Shown one piece after another: positions 1 through 8,719 of a stretch of DNA of 47,868 nt. Below the pieces are notes generated by a model. That model had not been told where the DNA came from and did no database searches. It saw nothing but the letters and a program-made list of their open reading frames with translations. The translations under genes and the position numbers were made by a program. Position 1 is the stretch's first letter. Every line of letters starts with the position of its first letter. Location: contig CANJIU010000077.1 of NCBI GenBank assembly GCA_947474365.1, forward strand, positions 1-47,868. The letters run 5' to 3'. Origin of the DNA: Opitutia bacterium. Its GTDB lineage: Bacteria > Verrucomicrobiota > Verrucomicrobiia > Opitutales > Opitutaceae.

Positions 1-148
1 GTCGCTGGTTTCTTACCAGCAACTCAGCGCCTATCAGGAAATGCTCAACGAGCGTCCCCGCAAAATCCTCGGTTGGAAGTCCCCTGCTCAATGTTTTAGT
101 GAACTCCTTATATCAAGTCGTTCTTCGAATTGATCCTTGAATGTGCCC
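1..148 (+). mobile_element. 3' end of an IS30-family insertion sequence (left copy)
   Basis: Bases 2-148 reappear, with no mismatch that I can find, as the reverse complement of 47722-47868. The shared block stops abruptly after GAATGTGCCC (139-148), which should be the outer end of the element. It contains the last 43 codons of a transposase. The rest of the element lies outside the window, so its other inverted repeat and any target duplication cannot be seen. Confidence 0.85.
2..133 (+). CDS. IS30-family transposase, C-terminal fragment
   Basis: The open frame enters from the window edge and ends in TGA at 131-133. The visible 43 residues contain the stretch NERPRKILGWKSPAQCF, which matches the typical C-terminus of IS30-family DDE transposases (N-x-RPRK-x-LGW-x-[ST]P). 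The catalytic DDE residues would lie upstream and are not in the window. The same 43 residues are encoded at 47737-47868 on the other strand. The gene is cut by the window edge rather than visibly broken, so it may be complete in the genome. Confidence 0.85.
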   Translation, partial: SLVSYQQLSAYQEMLNERPRKILGWKSPAQCFSELLISSRSSN

Positions 149-150
149 TG

Positions 151-1410
151 TCACAGCGACGCCAGAGGGAGGCGGACGGTTTCGCTCGGCGGCGATTCGT
201 TGCCGGCGACATCCACGAAAGAGAGCACATACGAGTGTGATGCCCGGGAGTCGTCGACGAAACCGGACTCCCGCAGCCCAACGGGAGGACCGTCGCCAGA
301 AGTGGCGAGGAGGCGACCCGCTCCGGGACCAAACTCCTTCCAGGGAGCGCCATCGCGCTGAAGTCGCAGCGCCCGCACGCCGCCGTCCAGGGCGGGTTCG
401 ACGCGCCACGTGAGCCTGACTTGGCCGTTGGCCTCACGCGTGGCCGCAAGTTGAGGCGACGCGAGCCGCGGCTTGATGGGAGTCAGCGTCCCCTGTTGGG
501 AAAATTCCCGCCATACGCGGGAGAGCGCCTCCGTGGGCAACCAGGCGAGCGCTGGATTGGTCCGGTTGGCGGCAGTCATTTCCCGCGCCTCCAGGGAGGC
601 ACAGTCCACCAGCACGCCCGGCGCCGCACGTTCCCGGAGCACGGCGTCGAAAAAGGGAATGATCACGAGACGCGAATTGTCACAGCCGTGCTCGGACTGC
701 GGGTCGATCAAGCGACCGACCTTGCCGCCCTGTGCGCGCAATTCTCCGAACATCGTGTTCATCGGGACCCAGGAAACGAAGTGACTGGACGCGGGCACCG
801 ACTCGCGTTTTCCCCACACGAAGAGCAATGGGAGTTCACGGGCGACCTCGGCAAAGCGGGCGCGAAATTCCGGCACGCCAAATTGCTTGTGGCAGCCACC
901 GCGAAACGAGGCGGCGAGGATGCGGCGGGGATGGCGAACAATCATCTGCGCGCTCCAACTCGAACCGCCGGAATGTCCCCAGAGCAGCCACGGCGCGTCC
1001 CGCAATTCGGGATGGCCCGACTGCGAGGCGAATTCCGCGAAGGCGGCAAACAGGGCCCGCTCGGATCCGCTGTCCGGGTCGTTCCATTCGTCGCATTGAC
1101 CGTCCACCTGATACATCGGAGAGAGCAGCGCGCAGCCATGGAGCCGGGCGAGCGCCCGCCAGTGGGCATCCAACGTGACCGGCGGCTGTTTTTCGGGTGT
1201 GGCACTGGTGCAACCGTGCTGGTGGATGATGACTGCGCGCAGCGGCCCGGGCGTGTCCGGGAGCCAGCAGGAAAACACGACTTGCCGGAAACGTTCGCCC
1301 GGCGACGGCCCCATCCGCAACGTGAGCAATTGCCCGTCAGGAAGAGGATCGGCAGCCCGCGCCGCCACCAGCAGCAACGCGACGGCAAGGACGGAAAAGG
1401 CGAGTTTCAT
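151..1410 (-). CDS. secreted alpha/beta hydrolase with C-terminal fibronectin-III-like domain
   Basis: A 419-residue protein. The start is placed at the ATG at 1410 because it begins a clean signal peptide (MKLAFSVLAVALLLVAARAA). The open frame continues upstream to 1764, but that part is repeat DNA. An alpha/beta-hydrolase core follows, with an HQHGC oxyanion segment, a GHSGGS nucleophile elbow (serine nucleophile) and a late SEHGCDNS segment that could supply the histidine. The last 90 or so residues read like an FN3 fold, ending in a VDVAGNESPPSE-type strand. This suggests an exported esterase or PHB-depolymerase-like enzyme; the substrate is unknown. The stop codon lies only two bases from the IS end, yet the FN3 domain looks complete. 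No neighbour on the same strand suggests a pathway. Confidence 0.75.
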   Translation of the reverse strand: MKLAFSVLAVALLLVAARAADPLPDGQLLTLRMGPSPGERFRQVVFSCWLPDTPGPLRAVIIHQHGCTSATPEKQPPVTLDAHWRALARLHGCALLSPMYQVDGQCDEWNDPDSGSERALFAAFAEFASQSGHPELRDAPWLLWGHSGGSSWSAQMIVRHPRRILAASFRGGCHKQFGVPEFRARFAEVARELPLLFVWGKRESVPASSHFVSWVPMNTMFGELRAQGGKVGRLIDPQSEHGCDNSRLVIIPFFDAVLRERAAPGVLVDCASLEAREMTAANRTNPALAWLPTEALSRVWREFSQQGTLTPIKPRLASPQLAATREANGQVRLTWRVEPALDGGVRALRLQRDGAPWKEFGPGAGRLLATSGDGPPVGLRESGFVDDSRASHSYVLSFVDVAGNESPPSETVRLPLASL

Positions 1411-1878
1411 GAATTTGGAAGCCCGGGCGTGGAACGGGCCAAACAGGCCCCTGAAGCTGGCGCCCGTACCCAGCAGTTGGCAATCCACCGTTTGAAGTCG
1501 GAACGGGACAGGGTAATCGTGAGGGAGGCCCCGGTTCGCGTGGGCTTTCCGCGCTTTTCCGCAACACCCCGGAGCTTCATCAGGGTCGATGAAGCGTCGT
1601 CTCCTCTCACGCTCCGCCATCCGCCCGCTACGGATCTCGGCGGGCGGTAAAGGGAGGTGTTCCGTTTCCAGACGGCGACGGGGGCGTCGCCGCTCCAGTC
1701 CGATTCGTTCGGGATGCACTTCCTGGGGGCGAGGCGTGGAGCGTCGCGGCTCCGGCAGTTGCACGATGGTGGTCGATGGCCTGTTTCGTGGTCTCTAAAG
1801 CAGGATGCTCCCCGGCCCGTCACGGGAGTAAATTTTCCCTCGCCGTGCGAACCTCCCGCGGGCTACTTCTTTCGCTCC
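1411..1878. other. gene-free region holding a REP-like repeat
   Basis: These 468 bases separate two divergent genes. Frames that stay open here on both strands have no start signal and no protein-like composition. Most of the region is the repeat listed separately (1535-1828). I see no convincing promoter for either flanking gene. Confidence 0.6.
1535..1828 (+). repeat. REP-like intergenic repeat, copy 1
   Basis: The part 1535-1755 aligns by eye at roughly three bases in four or better with the reverse complement of 43700-43955. Shared words include GGAGCTTCATC, CTCACGCTCCG, GACGGCGACGGGGG and TCGCCGCTCCAG. It contains the strong hairpin GGCGACG-GGGG-CGTCGCC. The remaining part, 1755-1828, matches 8561-8640 as its reverse complement (shared GTGCAACTG and GGAGCCGCGACGC). 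The three loci therefore look like members of one intergenic family with a mosaic structure. Confidence 0.7.
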
Positions 1879-2247
1879 ATGTCCGCCATGATGTACCGCG
1901 CCACCTTCCTCTTCCTCGCCCTGCTGTTCGCCAGCTGCAGCCGCCCTTCCCTCGCCGGCCGCTACGAAACCCGAGGCAGCGAAAAACAATTCAAGGTCAC
2001 TCTCGACCTGCGGGCGGACGGCCAGGGAAGTTTTGTCGCCGCGTCTAATCTCGGAAATCCCCAGCTGGATCGCTCGGTGGAGGCGGCCATGGCAGTACCC
2101 GCCGGCAAGTGGGTCAACGAGCAGGGGGAAGTGGCCCTCACCGGCAACCGGGCCGATGGCAAACCCCAGACGCACCGCTTTGCCGTGCAGGCAAACGGCG
2201 AACTCATCTGGAAGCAGAACGGAGCCCGCTTTTACCGGGCGCAGTAG
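1879..2247 (+). CDS. small lipoprotein of unknown function
   Basis: About 122 residues if started at the ATG at 1879; further ATGs at 1888 and 1891 are equally possible. The N-terminus is a lipoprotein signal with lipobox L-F-A-S-C, so the mature protein should be attached to the membrane at that cysteine. After it comes S-L-A-G-R-Y-E and then an antiparallel-looking pattern ending in GELIWKQNGARFYRAQ, which resembles small beta-barrel lipoproteins. I do not recognise a named family. It lies 95 bp upstream of the basic-protein/rimO pair on the same strand and may share their transcript, though nothing links the functions. Confidence 0.75.
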   Translation: MSAMMYRATFLFLALLFASCSRPSLAGRYETRGSEKQFKVTLDLRADGQGSFVAASNLGNPQLDRSVEAAMAVPAGKWVNEQGEVALTGNRADGKPQTHRFAVQANGELIWKQNGARFYRAQ

Positions 2248-2342
2248 GCGAAATCGCAGCCCACGATCGTGCGAGTTCACGATCCGGTGCCTTGACTCCC
2301 CCCGCCCCCTCTGAAACATCGACCCTTCACTCTTACAAAACC

Positions 2343-2441
2343 ATGGGTCAACAACTGAACAAGTACATCAAACGCAAACGCCGGGCCGCCTATCTCAAGC
2401 GCAAGAAAGAGCGCACCAAGGTCGCCTCCAAGAAGAAGTAA
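2343..2441 (+). CDS. 32-residue highly basic protein
   Basis: The start ATG at 2343 and the stop at 2439-2441 give a 32-residue protein in which 15 residues are Lys or Arg (for example NKYIKRKRRAAYLKRKKER, ending SKKK). This composition is typical of tiny ribosomal or nucleic-acid-binding proteins such as bTHX or Sra, but the sequence matches neither. It ends 38 bp before rimO, which modifies ribosomal protein S12, so a ribosome-associated role is a reasonable guess. The upstream part of the open frame (from 2109) overlaps the preceding lipoprotein and is not coding. Confidence is good that it is real; its function is unknown. Confidence 0.75.
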   Translation: MGQQLNKYIKRKRRAAYLKRKKERTKVASKKK

Positions 2442-2479
2442 GAGGTTTTTGCCTCCGTTTCCGCGGGGCGAAAACCTGC

Positions 2480-3895
2480 ATGATCAAAGTCAGCCTCATA
2501 TCCCTCGGTTGCGCCAAGAATCTCGTCGATTCCGAGATTATGGTCGGCCACCTGCATCAGGCCGGCATGACCGTGATCCCCGAGGCAGAGCAGGCGGACG
2601 TCGTCATCGTCAACACCTGCTCCTTCATCGATTCCTCCAAGGAGGAGTCGATTGGTCACATTCTGGAGGTGCACCAGAACCGGGGGATGAAGAAGCGCCG
2701 CAAGCACCAGAAACTGATCGTCGCTGGCTGCATGTCGCAGCGTTTCTCGAAGGACCTGAGCTCTGAACTCCACGACGAGGTCGACGCCTTCATCGGCCTC
2801 GATCAGGTCACGAAGGTCGGTCCGATCATCGAGGAAATTTACGCCCGGGACCGCGGCGCCAACGAGGCGCCGGCGACGTTCATCGAGGGGAGGTCCACCT
2901 TCATCCCCGATTACGACACCCCTCGCTTCCGGCTGACGCCGAAGCATTTTGCCTACATCAAGATCGCCGAGGGCTGTAACCACCCCTGCACGTTCTGCAT
3001 CATTCCGCAGATTCGGGGCCGGCATCGCAGCCGCACCATCGAGAGCGTCGTGGCCGAGGCGCGGCAGCTCGTGCGCGAAGGGGTGAAGGAACTTAACCTC
3101 ATTTCGCAGGACACGACATTCTTCGGAATGGACACCTGGGAGGAGCGGCCCAATCCGCGCACTCCGGTTGATTCCTCTCGCGGCAGCGCGCTCACCACCC
3201 TCCTCCGCCAGCTCAATGCCATCGAGGGCGAGTTCTGGATCCGCCTACTGTACACGCATCCGGCGCATTGGAGCGACGAACTCATCCGCACCATCGCGGA
3301 GTGCCCGAAGGTCGCGCGCTACATAGACATTCCGCTGCAGCACATCAGCGACCACATGCTGGGCCTGATGCAGCGGGAAACCTCGTCCGCGTATATCCGC
3401 GATCTCATCCGAAGGATTCGCGCCGGCATTCCCGGCATCGCCATCCGCACGACGTTCATCGTCGGCTTCCCCGGGGAGACCGAGGCGGACGTCGACGAGC
3501 TCTGCGAATTCGTCCGCGAAACCAAATTCGAACGCCTGGGCGTGTTCCGCTATTCCCAGGAGGAAGGAACACGTGGTGCCAAGATGAAAAATCAGATTGC
3601 GCCGAAGGTGAAGGAGGCGCGTTGGCACCGGGTGATGAAGCTCCAGCGGGAAATTGCCGCCGAGGTGAGCAAGGGATTTGTCGGCCGTTCACTGAAAGTC
3701 CTCGTTGAGGAGCCCGGGGTGGCTCGCGGCGAAGCGGACGCACCGGACATCGACGGCCGGGTCTACCTGCCGATCACCGTCCCCGTGGGCGTCTTTGCGA
3801 AAGTGAAAATCAGCGGGTTTGAGGACTACGATTTGCTCGCCCTGCCTTCAGGGGAAGAGCCGGCGACGCGCAAGGTGGCGAAGCAGGCGCAATGA
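2480..3895 (+). CDS. rimO: ribosomal protein S12 methylthiotransferase RimO
   Basis: A 471-residue radical-SAM enzyme that adds a methylthio group to the conserved aspartate of ribosomal protein uS12. The N-terminal MTTase domain has its three cluster cysteines in SLGCAKNLVDSE, VNTCSFIDS and AGCMSQRF. The radical-SAM motif is CNHPCTFC (CxxxCxxC), followed by the family signature IIPQIRGRHRSR. The last 60 or so residues (VEEPGVARGEADAPDIDGRV onward) form the TRAM domain. Length and order are normal for RimO, and the SLGCAKNLVD start separates it from MiaB. The protein begins with MIKVSLISLGC, so the start at 2480 is secure. It is preceded by the small basic protein and followed by 119 bp with no gene. 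Confidence 0.95.
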   Translation: MIKVSLISLGCAKNLVDSEIMVGHLHQAGMTVIPEAEQADVVIVNTCSFIDSSKEESIGHILEVHQNRGMKKRRKHQKLIVAGCMSQRFSKDLSSELHDEVDAFIGLDQVTKVGPIIEEIYARDRGANEAPATFIEGRSTFIPDYDTPRFRLTPKHFAYIKIAEGCNHPCTFCIIPQIRGRHRSRTIESVVAEARQLVREGVKELNLISQDTTFFGMDTWEERPNPRTPVDSSRGSALTTLLRQLNAIEGEFWIRLLYTHPAHWSDELIRTIAECPKVARYIDIPLQHISDHMLGLMQRETSSAYIRDLIRRIRAGIPGIAIRTTFIVGFPGETEADVDELCEFVRETKFERLGVFRYSQEEGTRGAKMKNQIAPKVKEARWHRVMKLQREIAAEVSKGFVGRSLKVLVEEPGVARGEADAPDIDGRVYLPITVPVGVFAKVKISGFEDYDLLALPSGEEPATRKVAKQAQ

Positions 3896-4014
3896 CCGTC
3901 CCCTTCGTCCGTATCACCACTTACGAACGTCGGCCGCTACGATAAGTAAGAGATAAGTAAATCCGCATTTTGCCGCATTCGGGTCTGGACCTCAGGTTTT
4001 GGGGCAAGACCCCG

Positions 4015-5598
<1,584 letters not shown>

Positions 5599-5620
5599 CG
5601 CACCCGGTCGGCCGGCGCGA

Positions 5621-6409
5621 TTACTTCGCCGGCGCCGCTTGCGCCGCGGAGGCCTGTTTGGCCATCTCCGCGATGTCCGCCGCCGGCACCACGACGAGCC
5701 CCGTCCGTCGGCCGTTGGCGAAATGCTGCAACGAAATGCCCAGCACCCGGCCCTGCGCATCAAAGCTCGGCGTTCCCACCGTCTGATCCGTCATGAGGTA
5801 AACCCGGCGGGGCTTTTCCACGATGCCGGAGACCTGGCCCGCCCGCACCATCGGCACGCGTTGCAAGACTTTCGGCGCACGCGAGAGGTTGAAGTAGTCG
5901 CCAAGCATCTCGCCCTGGGCGGCGTCCTCGAGTTTCACATACGCAAACTCCTTGGCCGTCCCCTCGGCCGCCGCGACATCGGGCGCCATGAAGGCAAGAT
6001 CAAGGTCGGCGTCCTTCAGGACAAATCGCGCCGGAACCTCCCGGCCGTCCGCGAGGCGCAGCTTCACCTCCTTGAAGTCCGCCCCGACCAACTCGACGCG
6101 GTTTCCCCCCGGGGCGTTGGCGCGCATCGCTTCGAACGCGGACTGGGGATCGACTTCCGCCAGCGTCGTCACGGTCAGCCCGCTCGGCGAAATCACGGTG
6201 CCGTTGACTTCGATCCGCTGCTCGCGGGGCGGGGCCTCACGGTCGCCCACCTTCATCTTGATCGTCACCACCAGTTCCACTCCGACAATCGCATCGGCGT
6301 AGCGTTTCACCAGGGCACGGCCGGCCGTGGCATCCGCCGCCGCCGACATCGGCTGGGCACAGCACGTGACGGCCAGGGCCGAAAGGAACGAAAGGGAGAG
6401 ACGGTTCAT
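5621..6409 (-). CDS. inactive trypsin-like protease (HtrA-like pseudoenzyme)
   Basis: 262 residues with a Sec signal peptide (first 25 or so). It follows the HtrA/trypsin-fold pattern but lacks the catalytic residues. The strand NGTVISPSGLTVTTLAEV matches the usual G-x-x-I-S-x-x-G-x-x-x-T-N-x-H-V, with Ala or Leu where His belongs (about residue 84). The Asp strand (DADLDLAF) is kept. The serine loop GNSGGP is replaced by TVGTPSFD. Its start codon overlaps the stop of the upstream protease by 4 nt (ATGA, 6406-6409), so translation is probably coupled. It is likely a partner or regulator of that protease or a binding protein in the envelope. The C-terminus is Ala-rich with no PDZ domain. Confidence 0.8.
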   Translation of the reverse strand: MNRLSLSFLSALAVTCCAQPMSAAADATAGRALVKRYADAIVGVELVVTIKMKVGDREAPPREQRIEVNGTVISPSGLTVTTLAEVDPQSAFEAMRANAPGGNRVELVGADFKEVKLRLADGREVPARFVLKDADLDLAFMAPDVAAAEGTAKEFAYVKLEDAAQGEMLGDYFNLSRAPKVLQRVPMVRAGQVSGIVEKPRRVYLMTDQTVGTPSFDAQGRVLGISLQHFANGRRTGLVVVPAADIAEMAKQASAAQAAPAK

Positions 6410-8493
6410 GATTTTGACTGAATCGGTTTCAGGTTGAGTTCGACGAAAAGCGTCTGACCGCGACGACGGACCAGCAACACCCACCAGGACTTGCCGGAAG
6501 TCGCCGCTTGTTCGCGAGCCCGTTTCAGATCCTCAAGACCGGCGATTTTGGTCCCGCTCGCCGCTTCGATGACATCATCCGCCCTCAGGCCGGCGAGCGC
6601 CGCCCATCCCGCGGGAATCGCACTCTCCACGAGCGCTCCTTTCGCATCTTTGGCCAACTGCAACCGGATCCGATCGTCGAACGCGATTTCCCGCGTGGAA
6701 AACTCCAACTGCAGATCCTGCCACCACGGCATCTCGGCGGCGGGAACCGGCTGCTCTTCGAGTGTCACCGCCACCTCCTGCATCGCACCGTCGCGCCAGA
6801 TCGAAAATTTCGCCTCCGTCCCCGACCGGTACTGCCGTATTTGCCGGGCCAGCACATCGGTATCCTCCGCCCGACGGGCGGGAACCGGCGCTCCGTCGAT
6901 CGCCGTGATCACATCGCCCACCTTCAACCCGGCCGCCTCCGCCTTCGTCCCCGGATAAATTCGGGTCAGGCGCGCACCGCCCTCGCCTTTGATGCCGAGA
7001 CGCGCCGAGAGCTTCGGCGTGAGCGGCTGCGACGACGCCCCTAGCCAGGCCTTGCGCGCCTGCTGGGTCACGTTGCGTTCATCGACCGCCCTCAGATCCA
7101 ACACCGAATTCAGCACCGCACCATCACGGCGGACACTCGCGAGCACGGTTCGCACGCCCTTGGGCGCGTCGGCCATCAGCTTCTCCGTCAGGCTGCGCAA
7201 CTCCGCCACACTCGCCACGGGCTGACCATCCACCGCGATCAAAACATCCTCACGCCGCAGCGTAGGCTCGGCCTGGCCGCACGGGCCGGCGGGCCGGACA
7301 TTTTCCAGCCAGACTCCGCGAACGTCGGGCAAGCGTTCATCCCGCGCCAATTTCTGCGTCACATCCCGGACCACCGCACCCCACGTCCGCATCTCGGTGT
7401 CGTCGGCCCGAGCGGGCTCGCGCTTCGAAAGGGTAATCCGGGCCGTCTGCTTCTGGCCAGCGCGGACGAAATCCACGACAAACGCATTGTTCGGCAGTTG
7501 GCTTGCCTCCAGCCGGTTGAAATGCGCCACGGCCTTCTCCTCCGCCTCCTCGATGGCCTGCCCATCACCCGCGAGAATCACGTCGCCCGGGAGGAACCCG
7601 GCCTTCGCCGCCGGTGAATTGGCCGCCACATCACCGACGATGACGCCGACCGCCTCCCCCTCCGCCTCGAGCCGCGGCTGCACCGTCAGGCCCGACCAGC
7701 CGCGTGTCACCCGCCCGCTGGAAATAATCTGCTCCGCCACCACTCGGGCCAGATTACTGGGAATCGCCCCACTGAGGCCGACGACCGCGATTTCGTTGAT
7801 GCCCACGATCGCACCCTTGGAATTCACCAGTGGACCGCCGCTGTTGCCGCCGAATATCTTGGCATCATGCAACACCCAGCGGACGAGCATCCCGACATTT
7901 TCACCGCGCAGCATCATGTGTCCCACGGTTTGCTCCGGCAGCACGAGCGACGGATTCGAGACCACGCCGCGCGTCACCGATTGCGAGAGAAAACCCGGAC
8001 TGCCCATCGCAAAGATCTCCTCGCCGGCGACGAGCGCGGCAGAATCGCCAAACTTCGCGACGACCAGCGGCGCCGCACCCGCCGGACGCTGGCTGAGGTC
8101 CAGCTGCAGCACCGCCAAATCCGTCAATGCGTCCTGCCCGATGAGCTTCGCCTCGATGTGCGCTCCGTCGTAGAGATAGCAGCGAAAAAAATCGCCGTCC
8201 TCGGTCACGTGGCAATTCGTGACCAGGTGTCCCTGCGCCGAGATGATGACGCCGCTGCCGCCGCTCCACTGCTTGGTCAGCCGACCGTCGCTGGGTCGCA
8301 AACGGATCGCCTCAATCCGCACGATGGAGGGAAACACCCGCGCCAACATCGGATCGTCCATGGCCGGCGCCTTTCCCGAGGCGGCTCCCTTGCCCACCGG
8401 AGACTGGGCCGCAAGGGCCAGCGTCGCGCCGCTCAGCAGGGCCACGACCGCAATCACGATTCTGCGCCACATCTGACGGTGCAACGAATTCAT
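6406..8493 (-). CDS. HtrA/DegP-type serine protease with four PDZ-like domains
   Basis: 695 residues from the ATG at 8493; the open frame upstream of it is repeat DNA. A signal peptide covers about residues 1-29. The trypsin domain has an intact triad: His95 (TNCHV), Asp125 (LTDLAVLQLD) and Ser218 (GGNSGGPLV). Four PDZ-like segments follow, recognisable by G-x-x-x-A-G-[LF]-x-x-x-D-V-I patterns: AAKAGFLPGDVI, a degenerate TLRREDVLIAVDG, AEAAGLKVGDVI and AALAGLRADDVI. DegP normally has two, so this architecture is enlarged. It should act in the periplasm on misfolded or specific substrate proteins. The next gene, overlapping by 4 nt, encodes an inactive relative, and the two probably form one complex. 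Confidence 0.9.
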   Translation of the reverse strand: MNSLHRQMWRRIVIAVVALLSGATLALAAQSPVGKGAASGKAPAMDDPMLARVFPSIVRIEAIRLRPSDGRLTKQWSGGSGVIISAQGHLVTNCHVTEDGDFFRCYLYDGAHIEAKLIGQDALTDLAVLQLDLSQRPAGAAPLVVAKFGDSAALVAGEEIFAMGSPGFLSQSVTRGVVSNPSLVLPEQTVGHMMLRGENVGMLVRWVLHDAKIFGGNSGGPLVNSKGAIVGINEIAVVGLSGAIPSNLARVVAEQIISSGRVTRGWSGLTVQPRLEAEGEAVGVIVGDVAANSPAAKAGFLPGDVILAGDGQAIEEAEEKAVAHFNRLEASQLPNNAFVVDFVRAGQKQTARITLSKREPARADDTEMRTWGAVVRDVTQKLARDERLPDVRGVWLENVRPAGPCGQAEPTLRREDVLIAVDGQPVASVAELRSLTEKLMADAPKGVRTVLASVRRDGAVLNSVLDLRAVDERNVTQQARKAWLGASSQPLTPKLSARLGIKGEGGARLTRIYPGTKAEAAGLKVGDVITAIDGAPVPARRAEDTDVLARQIRQYRSGTEAKFSIWRDGAMQEVAVTLEEQPVPAAEMPWWQDLQLEFSTREIAFDDRIRLQLAKDAKGALVESAIPAGWAALAGLRADDVIEAASGTKIAGLEDLKRAREQAATSGKSWWVLLVRRRGQTLFVELNLKPIQSKS

Positions 8494-8560
8494 AGAGGGG
8501 AAACTATGTCCGCGAAAGAGGCGAACTGGCGACATGACGCAAGCGGCAAGTTGGAGCAAA

Positions 8561-8670
8561 GGCGCATCCCGCTTTTTCGCCCGGCGAAACCTGCATCGAT
8601 CACGATTGTGCAACTGCTGGAGCCGCGACGCCCCAGTGTCCAGAAAATGAGGCATGCGAAATTTGACTCT
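8561..8670 (-). repeat. partial copy of the REP-like repeat (copy 2)
   Basis: The stretch GGCGCATCCCGCTTTTT through GTGCAACTGCTGGAGCCGCG and CCAGAAAATG aligns with the reverse complement of 1720-1828, with scattered mismatches and one-base gaps. The other part of copy 1, the hairpin-bearing 1535-1720, is missing here. It lies in the 226-bp gap between the HtrA gene (start 8493) and the end of mpl (8720). The long open minus frame crossing it is therefore unlikely to be part of the protease. Confidence 0.55.
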
Positions 8671-8719
8671 GACCTCCTCGCTCTGAGCACTCAGCTCCGA
8701 CTCCGCTCGGCGCCATCGG

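Noticed and set aside
1411..1764. Upstream extension of the hydrolase gene
   Set aside because: It would put about 118 Arg/Pro-rich residues before a normal signal peptide, and the DNA is part of a repeat found elsewhere.
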